37,141 nucleotides of DNA from Candidatus Contendibacter sp. (lineage in GTDB: Bacteria > Pseudomonadota > Gammaproteobacteria > Competibacterales > Competibacteraceae): NCBI GenBank assembly GCA_020890855.1, contig JAJHPN010000148.1, positions 1 through 37,141 on the forward strand, in the 5' to 3' direction. The translations under genes were made by a program, and so were the position numbers. Below are positions 29,441 to 37,141 of the stretch, in pieces (position 1 is the first letter of the stretch; each line of letters opens with the position of its first letter). The notes beneath the pieces were generated by a model, which had not been told where the DNA came from, made no database searches, and worked only from the letters and a program-made list of their open reading frames with translations.

Positions 29441-30953
29441 GCAAATAACGTCCATAAACTGGCAAGGTGAAATGAAAAGATACCCCGCGATCCGGGTTCG
29501 ACGTCGCCCACAGTTCACCCCCCTGGGATTCAATGATCGAGCGGCTAACCGATAGCCCGAGGCCCATGCCGCCTGGTTTGGTGCTGAAAAACGGCTGAAA
29601 CAGCCGACTGGCCGCTTCGGCGCTGAACCCATATCCGGTATCAGCCAAAGTGACCAGCGCGGTATCGGGATCCTGCAGGGCGGTGCGGATGGTCAGCCGG
29701 CGCGGACCCTCAGCGCCTTGCATCGCTTCAATGGCGTTGCGGGCCAGATAAAGCGTCGCTAACTGAATTTGGATATCGTCACCCAACACGGCGGGCAGAC
29801 TCCCGGTCAGTTCCAGATTCAGCGTCACCTTGGCCTGACGCAGCTCCAGTTGGGCGTAGTGAATCACGGCGCGAAGCAATGTGTTCAGATCGAGCGCTGC
29901 GCGGGCATCTGGATGTTTTTGCACCAAGCCCCGCAGGTGACGAATGATTTCACCGGCGCGCAGCCCCTGATTGACGACGGCGTCCAGGGCGCCAGTCAAG
30001 GCCCGGGGGTCAGTCTGATCCTGGCGCAACAAGGCCAGACCCGCCTGGGTGTAGGCGACAATAGCGGCCAGCGGCTGGTTGAGTTCGTGCGCCAAATTGG
30101 AGGCCAGTTCGACCGCCAGCCGGAGGCGGGCCATCTGGGCCAGCTCCACCTGTTGCCGGCGCAATTGATCCTCGGCCAGTCGATGGGCGGTGATGTCCTC
30201 GGCCAGTCCGGCAATCCGGTAAATGTAGCCGGCCTCGTCGCGGATGGGAAAGCCGCGATCCCGAATCCAGCGGACCGCGCCATCGGGCCGCACAATCCGG
30301 TATTCCTCATCAAGGCAACCCAATTGCCGCCGGGCGACATGCGCGGCGTGAACCCGCTCTCGATCATCGGCATGAACGGCTTCAATCCAGTCCAGCGGCC
30401 GCTCGTGAAATCCCTCCGCCGGTCGTCCCCAAATCTCTTCATAAGCGGGACTGACATAAAGCAGCCGCTCTTCCTCAATGCCGTACACCCAGAACACTTC
30501 CCGAATGTGTTCAGCCAGCTGGCGAAACCGTTCTTCGCTGTCGCGCAGGGCGATCTCCACCTGGGTGCGGGCGGTTACCTGCTGCTCCAGCGTCTGGTTG
30601 ATTGCCAGCAGTTCCGCAGTGCGTTCCCGAAACTGATTTTCCAGCGCGTCGCGGGTGCGCCGCGATTGTCCTTCGATTCGTTCCAGGCGCCGCGCCTGGG
30701 CGTGATGGACGCGGCGCACGATATCCCCATGAACGCGGAGCAGGGCGTAGAGCAGAACGCTGCCGGGAACGATCGCCAGCAGGTCTTTGAGCGTCTTGTC
30801 CAGCGGTGAGGGCGGCGCGCCGCCAGACCAGAAGGCCAGCAACTCGTCAGCGCCGAACAGCCAGAACAGACTGAACAGCAGGTACAGCAGGCTGATCAGC
30901 GCTGGATTGGGAATCACGGCTCGGTCAGCGCGGTGGTCAGCGTTGAGGTCCAT
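29433..30953 (-). CDS. PAS-domain sensor histidine kinase
   Basis: The 506-residue product (from MDLNADHR) has two membrane helices (about 18-34 and 56-73), a coiled coil (about 80-140), one PAS domain (about 140-256; the IEAVHADDRERVHAAH region is of PAS_3 type), a HisKA domain with H289 in NLAHELNQPLAAI and a HATPase domain with DTGYGF and GMGLGLSVSR. The layout is FixL/TtrS-like. I see no obvious haem-ligand FixL motif in the PAS, so the signal is unknown. The start overlaps the end of the small membrane protein gene by 17 bases; the open frame extends further to 31067. No clear ribosome site precedes the ATG. Confidence 0.9.
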   Translation of the reverse strand: MDLNADHRADRAVIPNPALISLLYLLFSLFWLFGADELLAFWSGGAPPSPLDKTLKDLLAIVPGSVLLYALLRVHGDIVRRVHHAQARRLERIEGQSRRTRDALENQFRERTAELLAINQTLEQQVTARTQVEIALRDSEERFRQLAEHIREVFWVYGIEEERLLYVSPAYEEIWGRPAEGFHERPLDWIEAVHADDRERVHAAHVARRQLGCLDEEYRIVRPDGAVRWIRDRGFPIRDEAGYIYRIAGLAEDITAHRLAEDQLRRQQVELAQMARLRLAVELASNLAHELNQPLAAIVAYTQAGLALLRQDQTDPRALTGALDAVVNQGLRAGEIIRHLRGLVQKHPDARAALDLNTLLRAVIHYAQLELRQAKVTLNLELTGSLPAVLGDDIQIQLATLYLARNAIEAMQGAEGPRRLTIRTALQDPDTALVTLADTGYGFSAEAASRLFQPFFSTKPGGMGLGLSVSRSIIESQGGELWATSNPDRGVSFHFTLPVYGRYLHE

Positions 30954-31245
30954 GGTGATGATTGGAAGCGGTTCGACGGGCCGGCGTCCGCTGATCTTCC
31001 AGTAGCGGTTGCGCCGGTTCGACCGTGTAGTCGCCCTCGATAATCCCGGGCGCGGCGCGGCGAGCATGGTTCACGATCCGGCGGTATTGCCACCATAGCC
31101 AGCCGCCCGCCGCCAATCCGGCGATCAGCAGGACGACGAACAGCACCGAAGCCAGGGCGAACCCGGCGACAATCGCCATGGTTGATGTCAGGACCAAGCC
31201 CAGCCGGCCCAGCAGGGAAGTGTTAGGTAACGGCGGCAGCTTCAT
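30937..31245 (-). CDS. Small membrane protein of unknown function
   Basis: The 102-residue product begins MKLPPLPNTSLLGRLGLVL and has one long hydrophobic region (about 18-52, with AAGGWLWWQYRR at its end) that can form one or two membrane helices, followed by a polar Arg/Pro-rich tail. I do not recognise a named family. Its start forms an ATGA overlap with the preceding microprotein gene, and its end overlaps the histidine kinase by 17 bases, so it lies inside the copA-kinase unit and may assist copper export or sensing. That link is inference. Confidence 0.7.
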   Translation of the reverse strand: MKLPPLPNTSLLGRLGLVLTSTMAIVAGFALASVLFVVLLIAGLAAGGWLWWQYRRIVNHARRAAPGIIEGDYTVEPAQPLLEDQRTPARRTASNHHHGPQR

Positions 31246-31322
31246 GGGCGGGGGCTCCAAAACCACCAGACGATCAGGCCAATCAGGCTCAGTCCGGTGA
31301 GATTGACAAGGAGGGTGATCAT
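31242..31322 (-). CDS. 26-residue single-TM microprotein next to copA
   Basis: This is a short open frame, MITLLVNLTGLSLIGL plus IVWWFWSPRP, almost wholly one hydrophobic helix ending in a Trp/Phe patch. An AAGGAA ribosome site sits 6 bases in front of the ATG. It starts 10 bases after copA ends, and its stop shares ATGA with the next gene. The IVWWFW motif recalls the N-terminal membrane anchor I know from cupredoxin-domain proteins near copper ATPases, here without a cupredoxin domain. Its role is unknown. Confidence 0.65.
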   Translation of the reverse strand: MITLLVNLTGLSLIGLIVWWFWSPRP

Positions 31323-31332
31323 GGAAATTTCC

Positions 31333-33600
31333 TTAACGATCATCGTGCGGCGATGGGCGGGCGGTTGTGGGCGGTTGAAACTTGCGCAAGCGGTTAGCGT
31401 TGCTGACCACGGTGAATGAGGACAGCGCCATCGCCGCGCCGGCCAGCATCGGGTTGAGCAGCAGGCCGGTGAGGGGATAGAGCGCACCGGCGGCCAACGG
31501 AATCCCCAGGCTGTTGTAGACGAAGGCTCCGAACAGATTTTGGCGGATGTTGGCGACGGTCGCGCGGGAAATGGCAATGGCGTCGGCAATCCCGTGCAAC
31601 GAATGGCGGGTCAGGGTCAGACCGGCGCTCTCAATCGCAATATCAGTCCCGCCGCCCATCGCAAACCCGGCGTCGGCTTGGGCCAGCGCCGGGGCGTCGT
31701 TGATCCCGTCGCCGACCATGCCCACTACGTCACCCTGCGCCTGCCATTCGGCAATCCGCGCGGCTTTGTCAAGCGGCGTGGCCTCGGCGACCACGTCATC
31801 AATCCCGGCTTGATTGGCAATGGCCCGGGCAGTAGCCGCATGATCGCCAGTCAGCAGCACCAGCCGCAATCCCGATTCTCGCAGCCGGCGTAACGCAGCG
31901 GCGGCATCGGGCCGGATCGGATCGGCGATGGCGATGATCCCGGCCGGCTGGCCGTTGACGGCGATGAGCACCGGTGTTTGTCCGGCGGCGGCGGATTGGA
32001 CGATCCCGGCCTGGAGCGGGGCGGTGTTAATGCCGTGGCTTTCCAGCAAGCGGCGATTGCCCACCAGCAGCGTCTGTCCGGCCAGATGACCCGTCACCCC
32101 CTGTCCGGCGATCGCTTCAAACCGATCCACCGCAGGCAGTTCCAGATGGCGTTGACTGGCGGCATTCAGCATCGCCTGCGCCAACGGATGTTCGGAACCG
32201 GCTTCCAGTCCCGCCGCCCACTGGAACAGTTCATCCTCGGTAAAGCCGGGCAAGGCCATGATCGCGGCGACGGTCGGGCGACCGACGGTGACGGTGCCGG
32301 TCTTGTCCAGCGCCAGCATGGTCAGTTGCCCCGCCCGTTGCAGCGCCGCGCCGTCGCGAATCAGGATGCCGTATTCGGCCGCCTTGCCGACGCCCACCAT
32401 GATCGAAATCGGCGTCGCCAGTCCCAGTGCACAGGGACAGGCGATGATCAGCACGGTCAAGGTGGTGACCAGCATGTAGCTGATTTTGGGTTCTGGGCCG
32501 AGGTTGAACCAGGCCAGCGCGGTCAGCACCGCGATGATCAACACCGTGGGCACAAACACGGCAGCGACCTGATCGGCCAGCCGGCCAATCGGCGGCTTGC
32601 TGTTCTGGGCCTGGCGCACCCGGTCGATGATGTGAGCCAACACCGTATCTGCGCCGACCCGGGTCGCCCGGAACACGAAACTGCCGGTCTGATTCAGACT
32701 GCCGCCAGTCACGGCATCGCCCGGCTGCTTGCTGACCGGCAGCGGTTCGCCGGTGAGCATGGCTTCATCGACCGAGGACGCGCCGCTGACCAGTTCGCCA
32801 TCCACCGGAATTTTCTCGCCGGGCCGCACCCGGATCAGCACGCCGGGTTGCAAGGTTTCAATGAGAACGTCGCGTTCCTGATCGCCGTCCACGATCCGGG
32901 CGGTTTTGGGTTGCAGGCCGATCAGGCGGCGGATCGCAGCGGAGGTTTTGCCCCGCGCCCGGCTTTCCAGCGCCGAACCGAGATTGATCAAGGCGATAAT
33001 CGTGACCGCCGCCTCGAAATAGGCGTGTTGGGCCAGACTCGGTACGCTAGCGGGAAACAGCGCGACCAGCATCGAATAACCCCAGGCGGAACCGGTCCCC
33101 AGCGCGATCAGGGTGTCCATGTTGGCGTGGTGAAGGCGGAATTGTCGCCAGGCGCCGATGAAAAAATGCCCACCGCTGTAGGTCATTACCGCCAGAGTTA
33201 GCAGACCGGTTGCGATCCAGAATCCTTGGCCGGCCAGCGTGGCGAGCGCCGGCAGCCACCCGGCCATTTCCGCAATCATCAGTGGCGCGGCCAGCGCAGC
33301 GGCGACTGCGGTATTGCCGATTAACCGCCGGTCATGCGCTCGTTCCGCCGCGTCGCGTTCAGCCTCCTCGCCGGCATCGTCGCGCAAGGCGACAGCGGTG
33401 TAACCCGCCGCCTGCACAGCGTGAATCAGCGCATCAAGCGTAGCGGAACCCACTACTTGGGCGGTGCGATCAGCGAAATTGACGCCAGCGTCCACCACGC
33501 CGGACGTTTCGCGCAAGGCGGTTTCGACCGCAGCGACACAGCCGGCGCAACTCATTCCGGTAATCGCTAGCCGCTGGCGGTTGGAGGGGGCAGCGCTCAT
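31333..33600 (-). CDS. copA: Copper-translocating P1B-type ATPase
   Basis: Exports Cu+ across the inner membrane. The 755-residue product has one N-terminal heavy-metal-associated domain (GMSCAGC, C18 and C21), TGEP at 283-286, the ion-binding CPC motif at 388-390, phosphorylation D432 in [13 protein letters not shown] (nucleotide domain), and [10 protein letters not shown]. The last two helices carry YNSLG and MALSSF, the Cu+-specific signatures (N, Y, M, SS). I chose the ATG of [10 protein letters not shown] because GGAG precedes it; the frame is open upstream to 33654. It follows hemL by 53 bases and is followed by the microprotein. It could be CopA or a CcoI/FixI-type assembly ATPase; one N-terminal domain leaves both open. 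Confidence 0.94.
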   Translation of the reverse strand: MSAAPSNRQRLAITGMSCAGCVAAVETALRETSGVVDAGVNFADRTAQVVGSATLDALIHAVQAAGYTAVALRDDAGEEAERDAAERAHDRRLIGNTAVAAALAAPLMIAEMAGWLPALATLAGQGFWIATGLLTLAVMTYSGGHFFIGAWRQFRLHHANMDTLIALGTGSAWGYSMLVALFPASVPSLAQHAYFEAAVTIIALINLGSALESRARGKTSAAIRRLIGLQPKTARIVDGDQERDVLIETLQPGVLIRVRPGEKIPVDGELVSGASSVDEAMLTGEPLPVSKQPGDAVTGGSLNQTGSFVFRATRVGADTVLAHIIDRVRQAQNSKPPIGRLADQVAAVFVPTVLIIAVLTALAWFNLGPEPKISYMLVTTLTVLIIACPCALGLATPISIMVGVGKAAEYGILIRDGAALQRAGQLTMLALDKTGTVTVGRPTVAAIMALPGFTEDELFQWAAGLEAGSEHPLAQAMLNAASQRHLELPAVDRFEAIAGQGVTGHLAGQTLLVGNRRLLESHGINTAPLQAGIVQSAAAGQTPVLIAVNGQPAGIIAIADPIRPDAAAALRRLRESGLRLVLLTGDHAATARAIANQAGIDDVVAEATPLDKAARIAEWQAQGDVVGMVGDGINDAPALAQADAGFAMGGGTDIAIESAGLTLTRHSLHGIADAIAISRATVANIRQNLFGAFVYNSLGIPLAAGALYPLTGLLLNPMLAGAAMALSSFTVVSNANRLRKFQPPTTARPSPHDDR

Positions 33601-33653
33601 CGTTGAGGTTCTCCAGGTCAAGGATGGTCGGGGATTAGGCAACGGCTGACCCA

Positions 33654-34937
33654 TTAAATCCGGGCCAATACCCGCTGCGCGGCGTAGAGGGTCGCTGCGA
33701 TCTCGACCTCGGTATGCGCCGCCGACATGAAACCGGCCTCGAACGCGGATGGCGCCAGGTAGACGCCTTCGGCCAGCATCCCGTGAAAGAAGCGCTTGAA
33801 CCGCTCGACATCACAGGCGATGGCCTGAGCATAAGTCGTCACCACCGGTGCGTCGGTGAAGAAGAACCCGAACATCCCGCCGACCGCATGGGTGGTCAGT
33901 GGGATGCCGGCGGCATGAGCGGCGTTCGCCAGACCGGCGCATAACTGGCTGGTTTTGGCGGCGAGATCGGCGTGAAAACCGGGGACAGCGAGCAATTCCA
34001 ACGTGGCCAGCCCAGCGGCCATCGCCACCGGATTGCCCGACAACGTCCCAGCCTGATAGATCGGTCCCAGCGGCGCGAGTTGCTCCATGATCGCTCGCCG
34101 CCCGCCAAAAGCGCCGACCGGCATTCCTCCGCCGATGATCTTGCCCAGCGTGGTCAGGTCGGGTTTGACGTCGTACAGCGCTTGCGCCCCACCCAGCGCA
34201 ACCCGGAAACCGGTCATCACTTCATCAAAAATCAGCAGGCTGCCGGCCTGATCGCAGCATTCACGCAACCCGGCCAGAAAACCGGGCAGCGGGGGAATGC
34301 AGTTCATGTTGCCGGCGACCGGTTCAACGATGATCGCGGCGATGTCGTTCCCCATCGCGGCGAACGCCTGTTGAACCTGCGGCAAGTCGTTATAGGTCAG
34401 GGTGATGGTGTGCGCCGCCAAGGCGGCTGGAACGCCTGGCGAGGTCGGAATGCCGAGGGTGAGCGCCCCGGAACCGGCCTTGACCAGCAGCGAATCGGAA
34501 TGACCGTGATAACAGCCCTCGAACTTGATGATTTTGTCGCGCCCGGTGACGCCCCGCGCTAGCCGGATCGCGCTCATGGTTGCTTCGGTGCCGGAGTTGC
34601 ACAGCCGCACCCGCTCCATGGTGGGCATCCATTCGCCAATCCGGCGAGCCATGACGGTTTCCAGCGCGGTCGGCGCGCCAAAGCTCAAGCCGTTGATCGC
34701 CGCATTCTGGACCGCGCTGATCACCGCCGGATGAGCGTGACCGGCGATCATCGGTCCCCACGAGCCGACGTAGTCAATGTAGCGGCGGTCGTCCTCGTCA
34801 TAGAGATAAGCGCCAGCGCCGCGTTTGAAGAAGATCGGCGTTCCGCCCACCCCGCGAAAGGCGCGCACCGGCGAGTTGACCCCACCGGGAAGATAGCGCT
34901 GGGCTTCGGCAAACAATTGTTCAGAACGGGTGGTCAT
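33654..34937 (-). CDS. hemL: Glutamate-1-semialdehyde 2,1-aminomutase
   Basis: PLP enzyme converting glutamate 1-semialdehyde to 5-aminolevulinate, the haem precursor. The 427-residue product is of usual length. [10 protein letters not shown] near the start, [26 protein letters not shown] and the PLP lysine K266 in [17 protein letters not shown] are visible. Its ATG overlaps the thiE stop by four bases (ATGA), as often seen in thiD-thiE-hemL units. Confidence 0.97.
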   Translation of the reverse strand: MTTRSEQLFAEAQRYLPGGVNSPVRAFRGVGGTPIFFKRGAGAYLYDEDDRRYIDYVGSWGPMIAGHAHPAVISAVQNAAINGLSFGAPTALETVMARRIGEWMPTMERVRLCNSGTEATMSAIRLARGVTGRDKIIKFEGCYHGHSDSLLVKAGSGALTLGIPTSPGVPAALAAHTITLTYNDLPQVQQAFAAMGNDIAAIIVEPVAGNMNCIPPLPGFLAGLRECCDQAGSLLIFDEVMTGFRVALGGAQALYDVKPDLTTLGKIIGGGMPVGAFGGRRAIMEQLAPLGPIYQAGTLSGNPVAMAAGLATLELLAVPGFHADLAAKTSQLCAGLANAAHAAGIPLTTHAVGGMFGFFFTDAPVVTTYAQAIACDVERFKRFFHGMLAEGVYLAPSAFEAGFMSAAHTEVEIAATLYAAQRVLARI

Positions 34938-35575
34938 GCACGGTTTCCTTGAGCAAACAGGGCGGAATAACGGCGGGCGGCGGCCTGAATGTCCGGCTGG
35001 CCGAATACGCCGCTGACGACCGCCAGCGCATCTACTCCGACCTCCAGCAGCGCCGGCGCATTGTCCGGGGTGATGCCGCCAATGGCGACGATGGGAATGG
35101 TCAGAACGGTGCGGGCTTGTCGCAACAGTTCCAACGGAGCGCGGACTTCGTTGGGTTTGGTCGGTGATGGGAACACCGCGCCGAAAGCGACATGGTCAGC
35201 GCCGGCTCGCTCCGCTTCCAGCGCCAGGTCCAGCCGGTCATAGCAGGACACGCCGATCAGGGCGTTTTGGCCGAGACGGGCGCGGGCGACTGCCAATGCC
35301 GGGTCATCCTGACCGAGATGCACGCCGGCGGCGCCCACCTGGAAGGCCAGTTCCACATCGTCATTAATAATGAGCGGGATCGCGTAACGCCGGCACAGGG
35401 CATTCAACGCCTGCGCTTGCGCCAGCCGCCGGGGGGCGTCGGCGCTCTTGTCGCGGTACTGGATCAGCCGAGCGCCACCCAGAATCGCCTGCTCTACCGC
35501 CGCGATCAGCCGGTCATCGGCGATCAGCGCGGCGTCGGTGATCGCGTACAGTCCCCGGCAAGACGGTTTATTCAT
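34934..35575 (-). CDS. thiE: Thiamine-phosphate synthase
   Basis: Joins HMP-pyrophosphate and thiazole phosphate to thiamine phosphate. The 213-residue product is a TIM barrel with IQYRDKS near 38-44, [18 protein letters not shown], and [13 protein letters not shown] near the end. Its ATG overlaps the thiD stop by 8 bases (ATGAATAA) and its own stop overlaps hemL by 4, so thiD-thiE-hemL are tightly coupled. Confidence 0.96.
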   Translation of the reverse strand: MNKPSCRGLYAITDAALIADDRLIAAVEQAILGGARLIQYRDKSADAPRRLAQAQALNALCRRYAIPLIINDDVELAFQVGAAGVHLGQDDPALAVARARLGQNALIGVSCYDRLDLALEAERAGADHVAFGAVFPSPTKPNEVRAPLELLRQARTVLTIPIVAIGGITPDNAPALLEVGVDALAVVSGVFGQPDIQAAARRYSALFAQGNRA

Positions 35576-36398
35576 GGTGGTCTCGATCAGTTTCGGCCCA
35601 GAACAGCCGGTTGGGGATCATTTGCCCATTACCGGCCCGGTAGCCGGCTTGCAGCGAACGCCAAGTGTAATGTTGCGCCCGGTAGAAGGCCGACAGCATT
35701 GCGGGTTCAGAACCGGGGCTCTGGACTTGGGCGAGCAGGGCGGCAATCGCGGCGGCCAGAGTGCAGCCGGAGCCGTGATGCTCACCGGGTAAGCGCGGCC
35801 AGCGCCAGCTTTCCAGCCGCCGGTTGTTGCCATACAGGGTATTGATCACTCCGTCCGCGGGTTCATGCCCACCAGTGAGCAACACCTGGCGACAGCCCCG
35901 CGCCAGCAGCGCCATACCACACGCTTCCAGAGTATCGGCTTCCGGGGCCAACCGCCGGGCTTCGATACTGTTGGGCGTTAGCACCATGGTCAGCGGCAGC
36001 AGCAGATCGCGAATCGCCTCGATCAAATCGCTATTGGCCAGCGCAGTTCCGCCACCGGCAGCCAGCACCGGGTCCAGCACCACCGGAATATCAGGATGGT
36101 TGATGAGTAATTCATGCAGGGCGGCGGCGTTATCGGCGCTGCCAAGCGTTCCAATTTTGAACGCGGCAACCGGCAGATCGGCCAGCACGGCTCGCGCCTG
36201 GGCCAGCACCAGCGCCGACTCGACCGGTAGCAGGTTATGCACATCATGGGTGTCCTGAACCGTGAGTGCGGTGATTACCGGTGCGGGATGGCAGCCGAGA
36301 CTGACCAGGGTTTCAATATCAGCGGCGATGCCGGCTCCGCCGCTGGGATCGTTGCCGGCCAGGATCATGACGACGGGAGGCGAAACGAAAGCGGTCAA
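35568..36398 (-). CDS. thiD: Hydroxymethylpyrimidine/phosphomethylpyrimidine kinase
   Basis: Phosphorylates HMP and HMP-P in thiamine synthesis. The 276-residue product has LAGNDPSGGAGI at 13-24 and the catalytic GEHHGSGCTLAAAIAA with C212. It starts with TTG: GGAG lies 7 bases in front, and the usual 8-10 residues before the AGNDPSGG motif need this start; the nearest ATG (M11) would remove the first strand. It heads the thiD-thiE-hemL-copA-kinase-regulator unit. No TPP riboswitch is seen upstream. Confidence 0.93.
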   Translation of the reverse strand: MTAFVSPPVVMILAGNDPSGGAGIAADIETLVSLGCHPAPVITALTVQDTHDVHNLLPVESALVLAQARAVLADLPVAAFKIGTLGSADNAAALHELLINHPDIPVVLDPVLAAGGGTALANSDLIEAIRDLLLPLTMVLTPNSIEARRLAPEADTLEACGMALLARGCRQVLLTGGHEPADGVINTLYGNNRRLESWRWPRLPGEHHGSGCTLAAAIAALLAQVQSPGSEPAMLSAFYRAQHYTWRSLQAGYRAGNGQMIPNRLFWAETDRDHHE

Positions 36399-36402
36399 GG
36401 CG

Positions 36403-36416
36403 AGACTCCAGAGTCT
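36403..36416 (-). promoter_or_regulatory. Palindrome covering the thiD ribosome site
   Basis: AGACTC-CA-GAGTCT is a perfect 6-bp inverted repeat around two bases, and it contains the GGAG ribosome site (forward CTCC, 36406-36409). In RNA the two-base loop is too tight for the full stem; it is more likely a protein site or chance. Confidence 0.25.
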
Positions 36417-36543
36417 ACGGTCAAAACAGGGGATGGTCGATTGCGTTGCAATTAGATGGCCCCGATTCCAGGCTAAACTGAAAATGCGTTATCTGTTGAA
36501 TGCTTTTGGCTGGAATGCAAGGTCGGGATTCTGCTGGCTGCAC

Positions 36544-36569
36544 CATCCTGTATTGAATAATACAGGATG
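36544..36569 (+). promoter_or_regulatory. Perfect inverted repeat before the RtcR-like pseudogene
   Basis: CATCCTGTATT (36544-36554) and AATACAGGATG (36559-36569) are perfect 11-bp arms around GAAT. The 3' arm contains the AGGA ribosome site (36564-36567) of the ATG at 36577. It can act as an operator or as an RNA hairpin hiding the ribosome site. Confidence 0.6.
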
Positions 36570-36576
36570 TTCCGGC

Positions 36577-37027
36577 ATGAAAAAGCAGAACCCCGCCGCT
36601 GAAACCGATCCTGGTCAGTTATCAGCCATGCCGACCTCAAGGCCGCTGAAGGCGCTGCCGGGGCTGGTCTCGACCCGCTTGCCCAACCGCCGCGTTCAAG
36701 GAGTTCGCCCGGATTGTCCTGCTCAACGACTCTCCTGTCGGCCAGACCCAGCGCTATCGGGACTCATTGCTGGCGCGCACCGGCACGGCGCTGGCGCTTC
36801 ATCCCGTCACGCTATCCAGCCCGATAGACGTTGGCGAGATTGATCAAGCGGCCCGGCAGGTGCTGAATGAATTGACTGCGGGATTGTCCCCTGGCCTGGC
36901 GTTGATGTTTCACCTGAGTCCTGGAACGCTGACCATTATGATGGCGATTTGGGTTCTCTTGGCGAAAACCCGCGTTCCGGCGGAACTGATCCGATCCTCA
37001 GAGACGTATGGGGTCCTAGAGCGCTGA
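36577..37027 (+). pseudogene. Degenerate RtcR-like sigma-54 activator, N-terminal CARF-type domain only
   Basis: The bases from 36701 read EFARIVLLNDSPVGQTQRYR, later LMFHLSPGTLTIMMAIWVLL and AKTRVPAELIRSSETYG, very like the N-terminal domain of RtcR, a CARF-type ligand sensor fused to a sigma-54 AAA+ activator. Upstream parts of the same domain are in other frames: PILVSY (36605-36622) in one, HADLKAAEGAAGAGLDPLAQ (36627-36686) in another. Restoring it needs one base less in the A-run after the ATG, and frame changes near 36623 and 36690. The frame then stops at 37025-37027 before any AAA+ or HTH part. The multiple disruptions make it a remnant. The 114 bases after it show nothing I can identify. 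Confidence 0.75.
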
Positions 37028-37141
37028 CCGGTTTGAACGGGGCTACCTTGGTGGTGGGGTCAGGAGGATCGACAACCGCCTGCGGTTCATGCGGGCATAG
37101 TGCTTCATGGTCATCTCAGCTCTGGAGTGAAATCGTATGTG

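Noticed and set aside
36417-36543. TPP riboswitch upstream of thiD
   Set aside because: No conserved CUGAGA or matching P-stem pattern is visible on the minus strand.
37046-37114. Short minus-strand frame starting MTMKHYARMNRRR
   Set aside because: About 23 codons, no ribosome site and no recognised family; it lies at the window edge, so it is left unassigned.

Overview
The window is a gene-dense stretch of a GC-rich gammaproteobacterial chromosome. Protein-level resemblance and synteny point that way: sucAB, dksA-gluQRS, minCDE, xseB-ispA-dxs and thiD-thiE-hemL are all gammaproteobacterial arrangements. A phasin-type PHA granule protein suggests a polyhydroxyalkanoate-storing organism, perhaps of the Competibacter or purple-sulfur-bacteria lineages. 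That placement is inference; no rRNA or tRNA gene is present to fix it.

Left part (1-12.6 kb). On the minus strand lie the start of sucB (cut by the window edge) and complete sucA. Divergently on the plus strand come dksA and gluQRS, then acs with a clear terminator, a small acidic DUF6763-like protein, htpG, and a compact run of CBS-domain protein, YcgN-type Cys-rich protein, metallo-beta-lactamase-fold hydrolase, class II glutamine amidotransferase and SlyD-type prolyl isomerase.

Middle part (12.6-25 kb, plus strand). minC-minD-minE (division-site placement) is followed by an Hsp15/S4 protein, a phasin, xseB-ispA-dxs (isoprenoid precursors), folE2 (zinc-independent-type GTP cyclohydrolase) and a YidD-like protein with a Cys-rich tail. 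Next is a polyamine cluster: polysaccharide-deacetylase-like protein, carboxynorspermidine decarboxylase (nspC), carboxynorspermidine synthase (saccharopine-dehydrogenase-like) and a fold-III ornithine/lysine decarboxylase. The last three could together convert ornithine to spermidine by the carboxyspermidine route. nspC is visibly more AT-rich than its surroundings.

Right part (25-37.1 kb, minus strand). In transcription order: thiD, thiE, hemL, copA (Cu+ ATPase), a 26-residue single-TM microprotein, a 102-residue membrane protein, a PAS histidine kinase, a FixJ-type response regulator and metH. Most junctions from thiD to the response regulator overlap by 4-17 bases, or are separated by 10-53 bases, so this looks like one transcription unit joining thiamine, haem and copper functions to a two-component system. 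Upstream of thiD, on the plus strand, is a broken remnant of an RtcR-like (CARF-type) sigma-54 activator with three frame disruptions, preceded by a perfect 11-bp inverted repeat.

Most genes are conserved housekeeping genes. The more unusual points are the copA-linked microprotein and two-component operon, the polyamine cluster with an intergenic hairpin, the CARF-regulator pseudogene with its palindrome, and several leader hairpins or palindromes (dksA, slyD, folE2).
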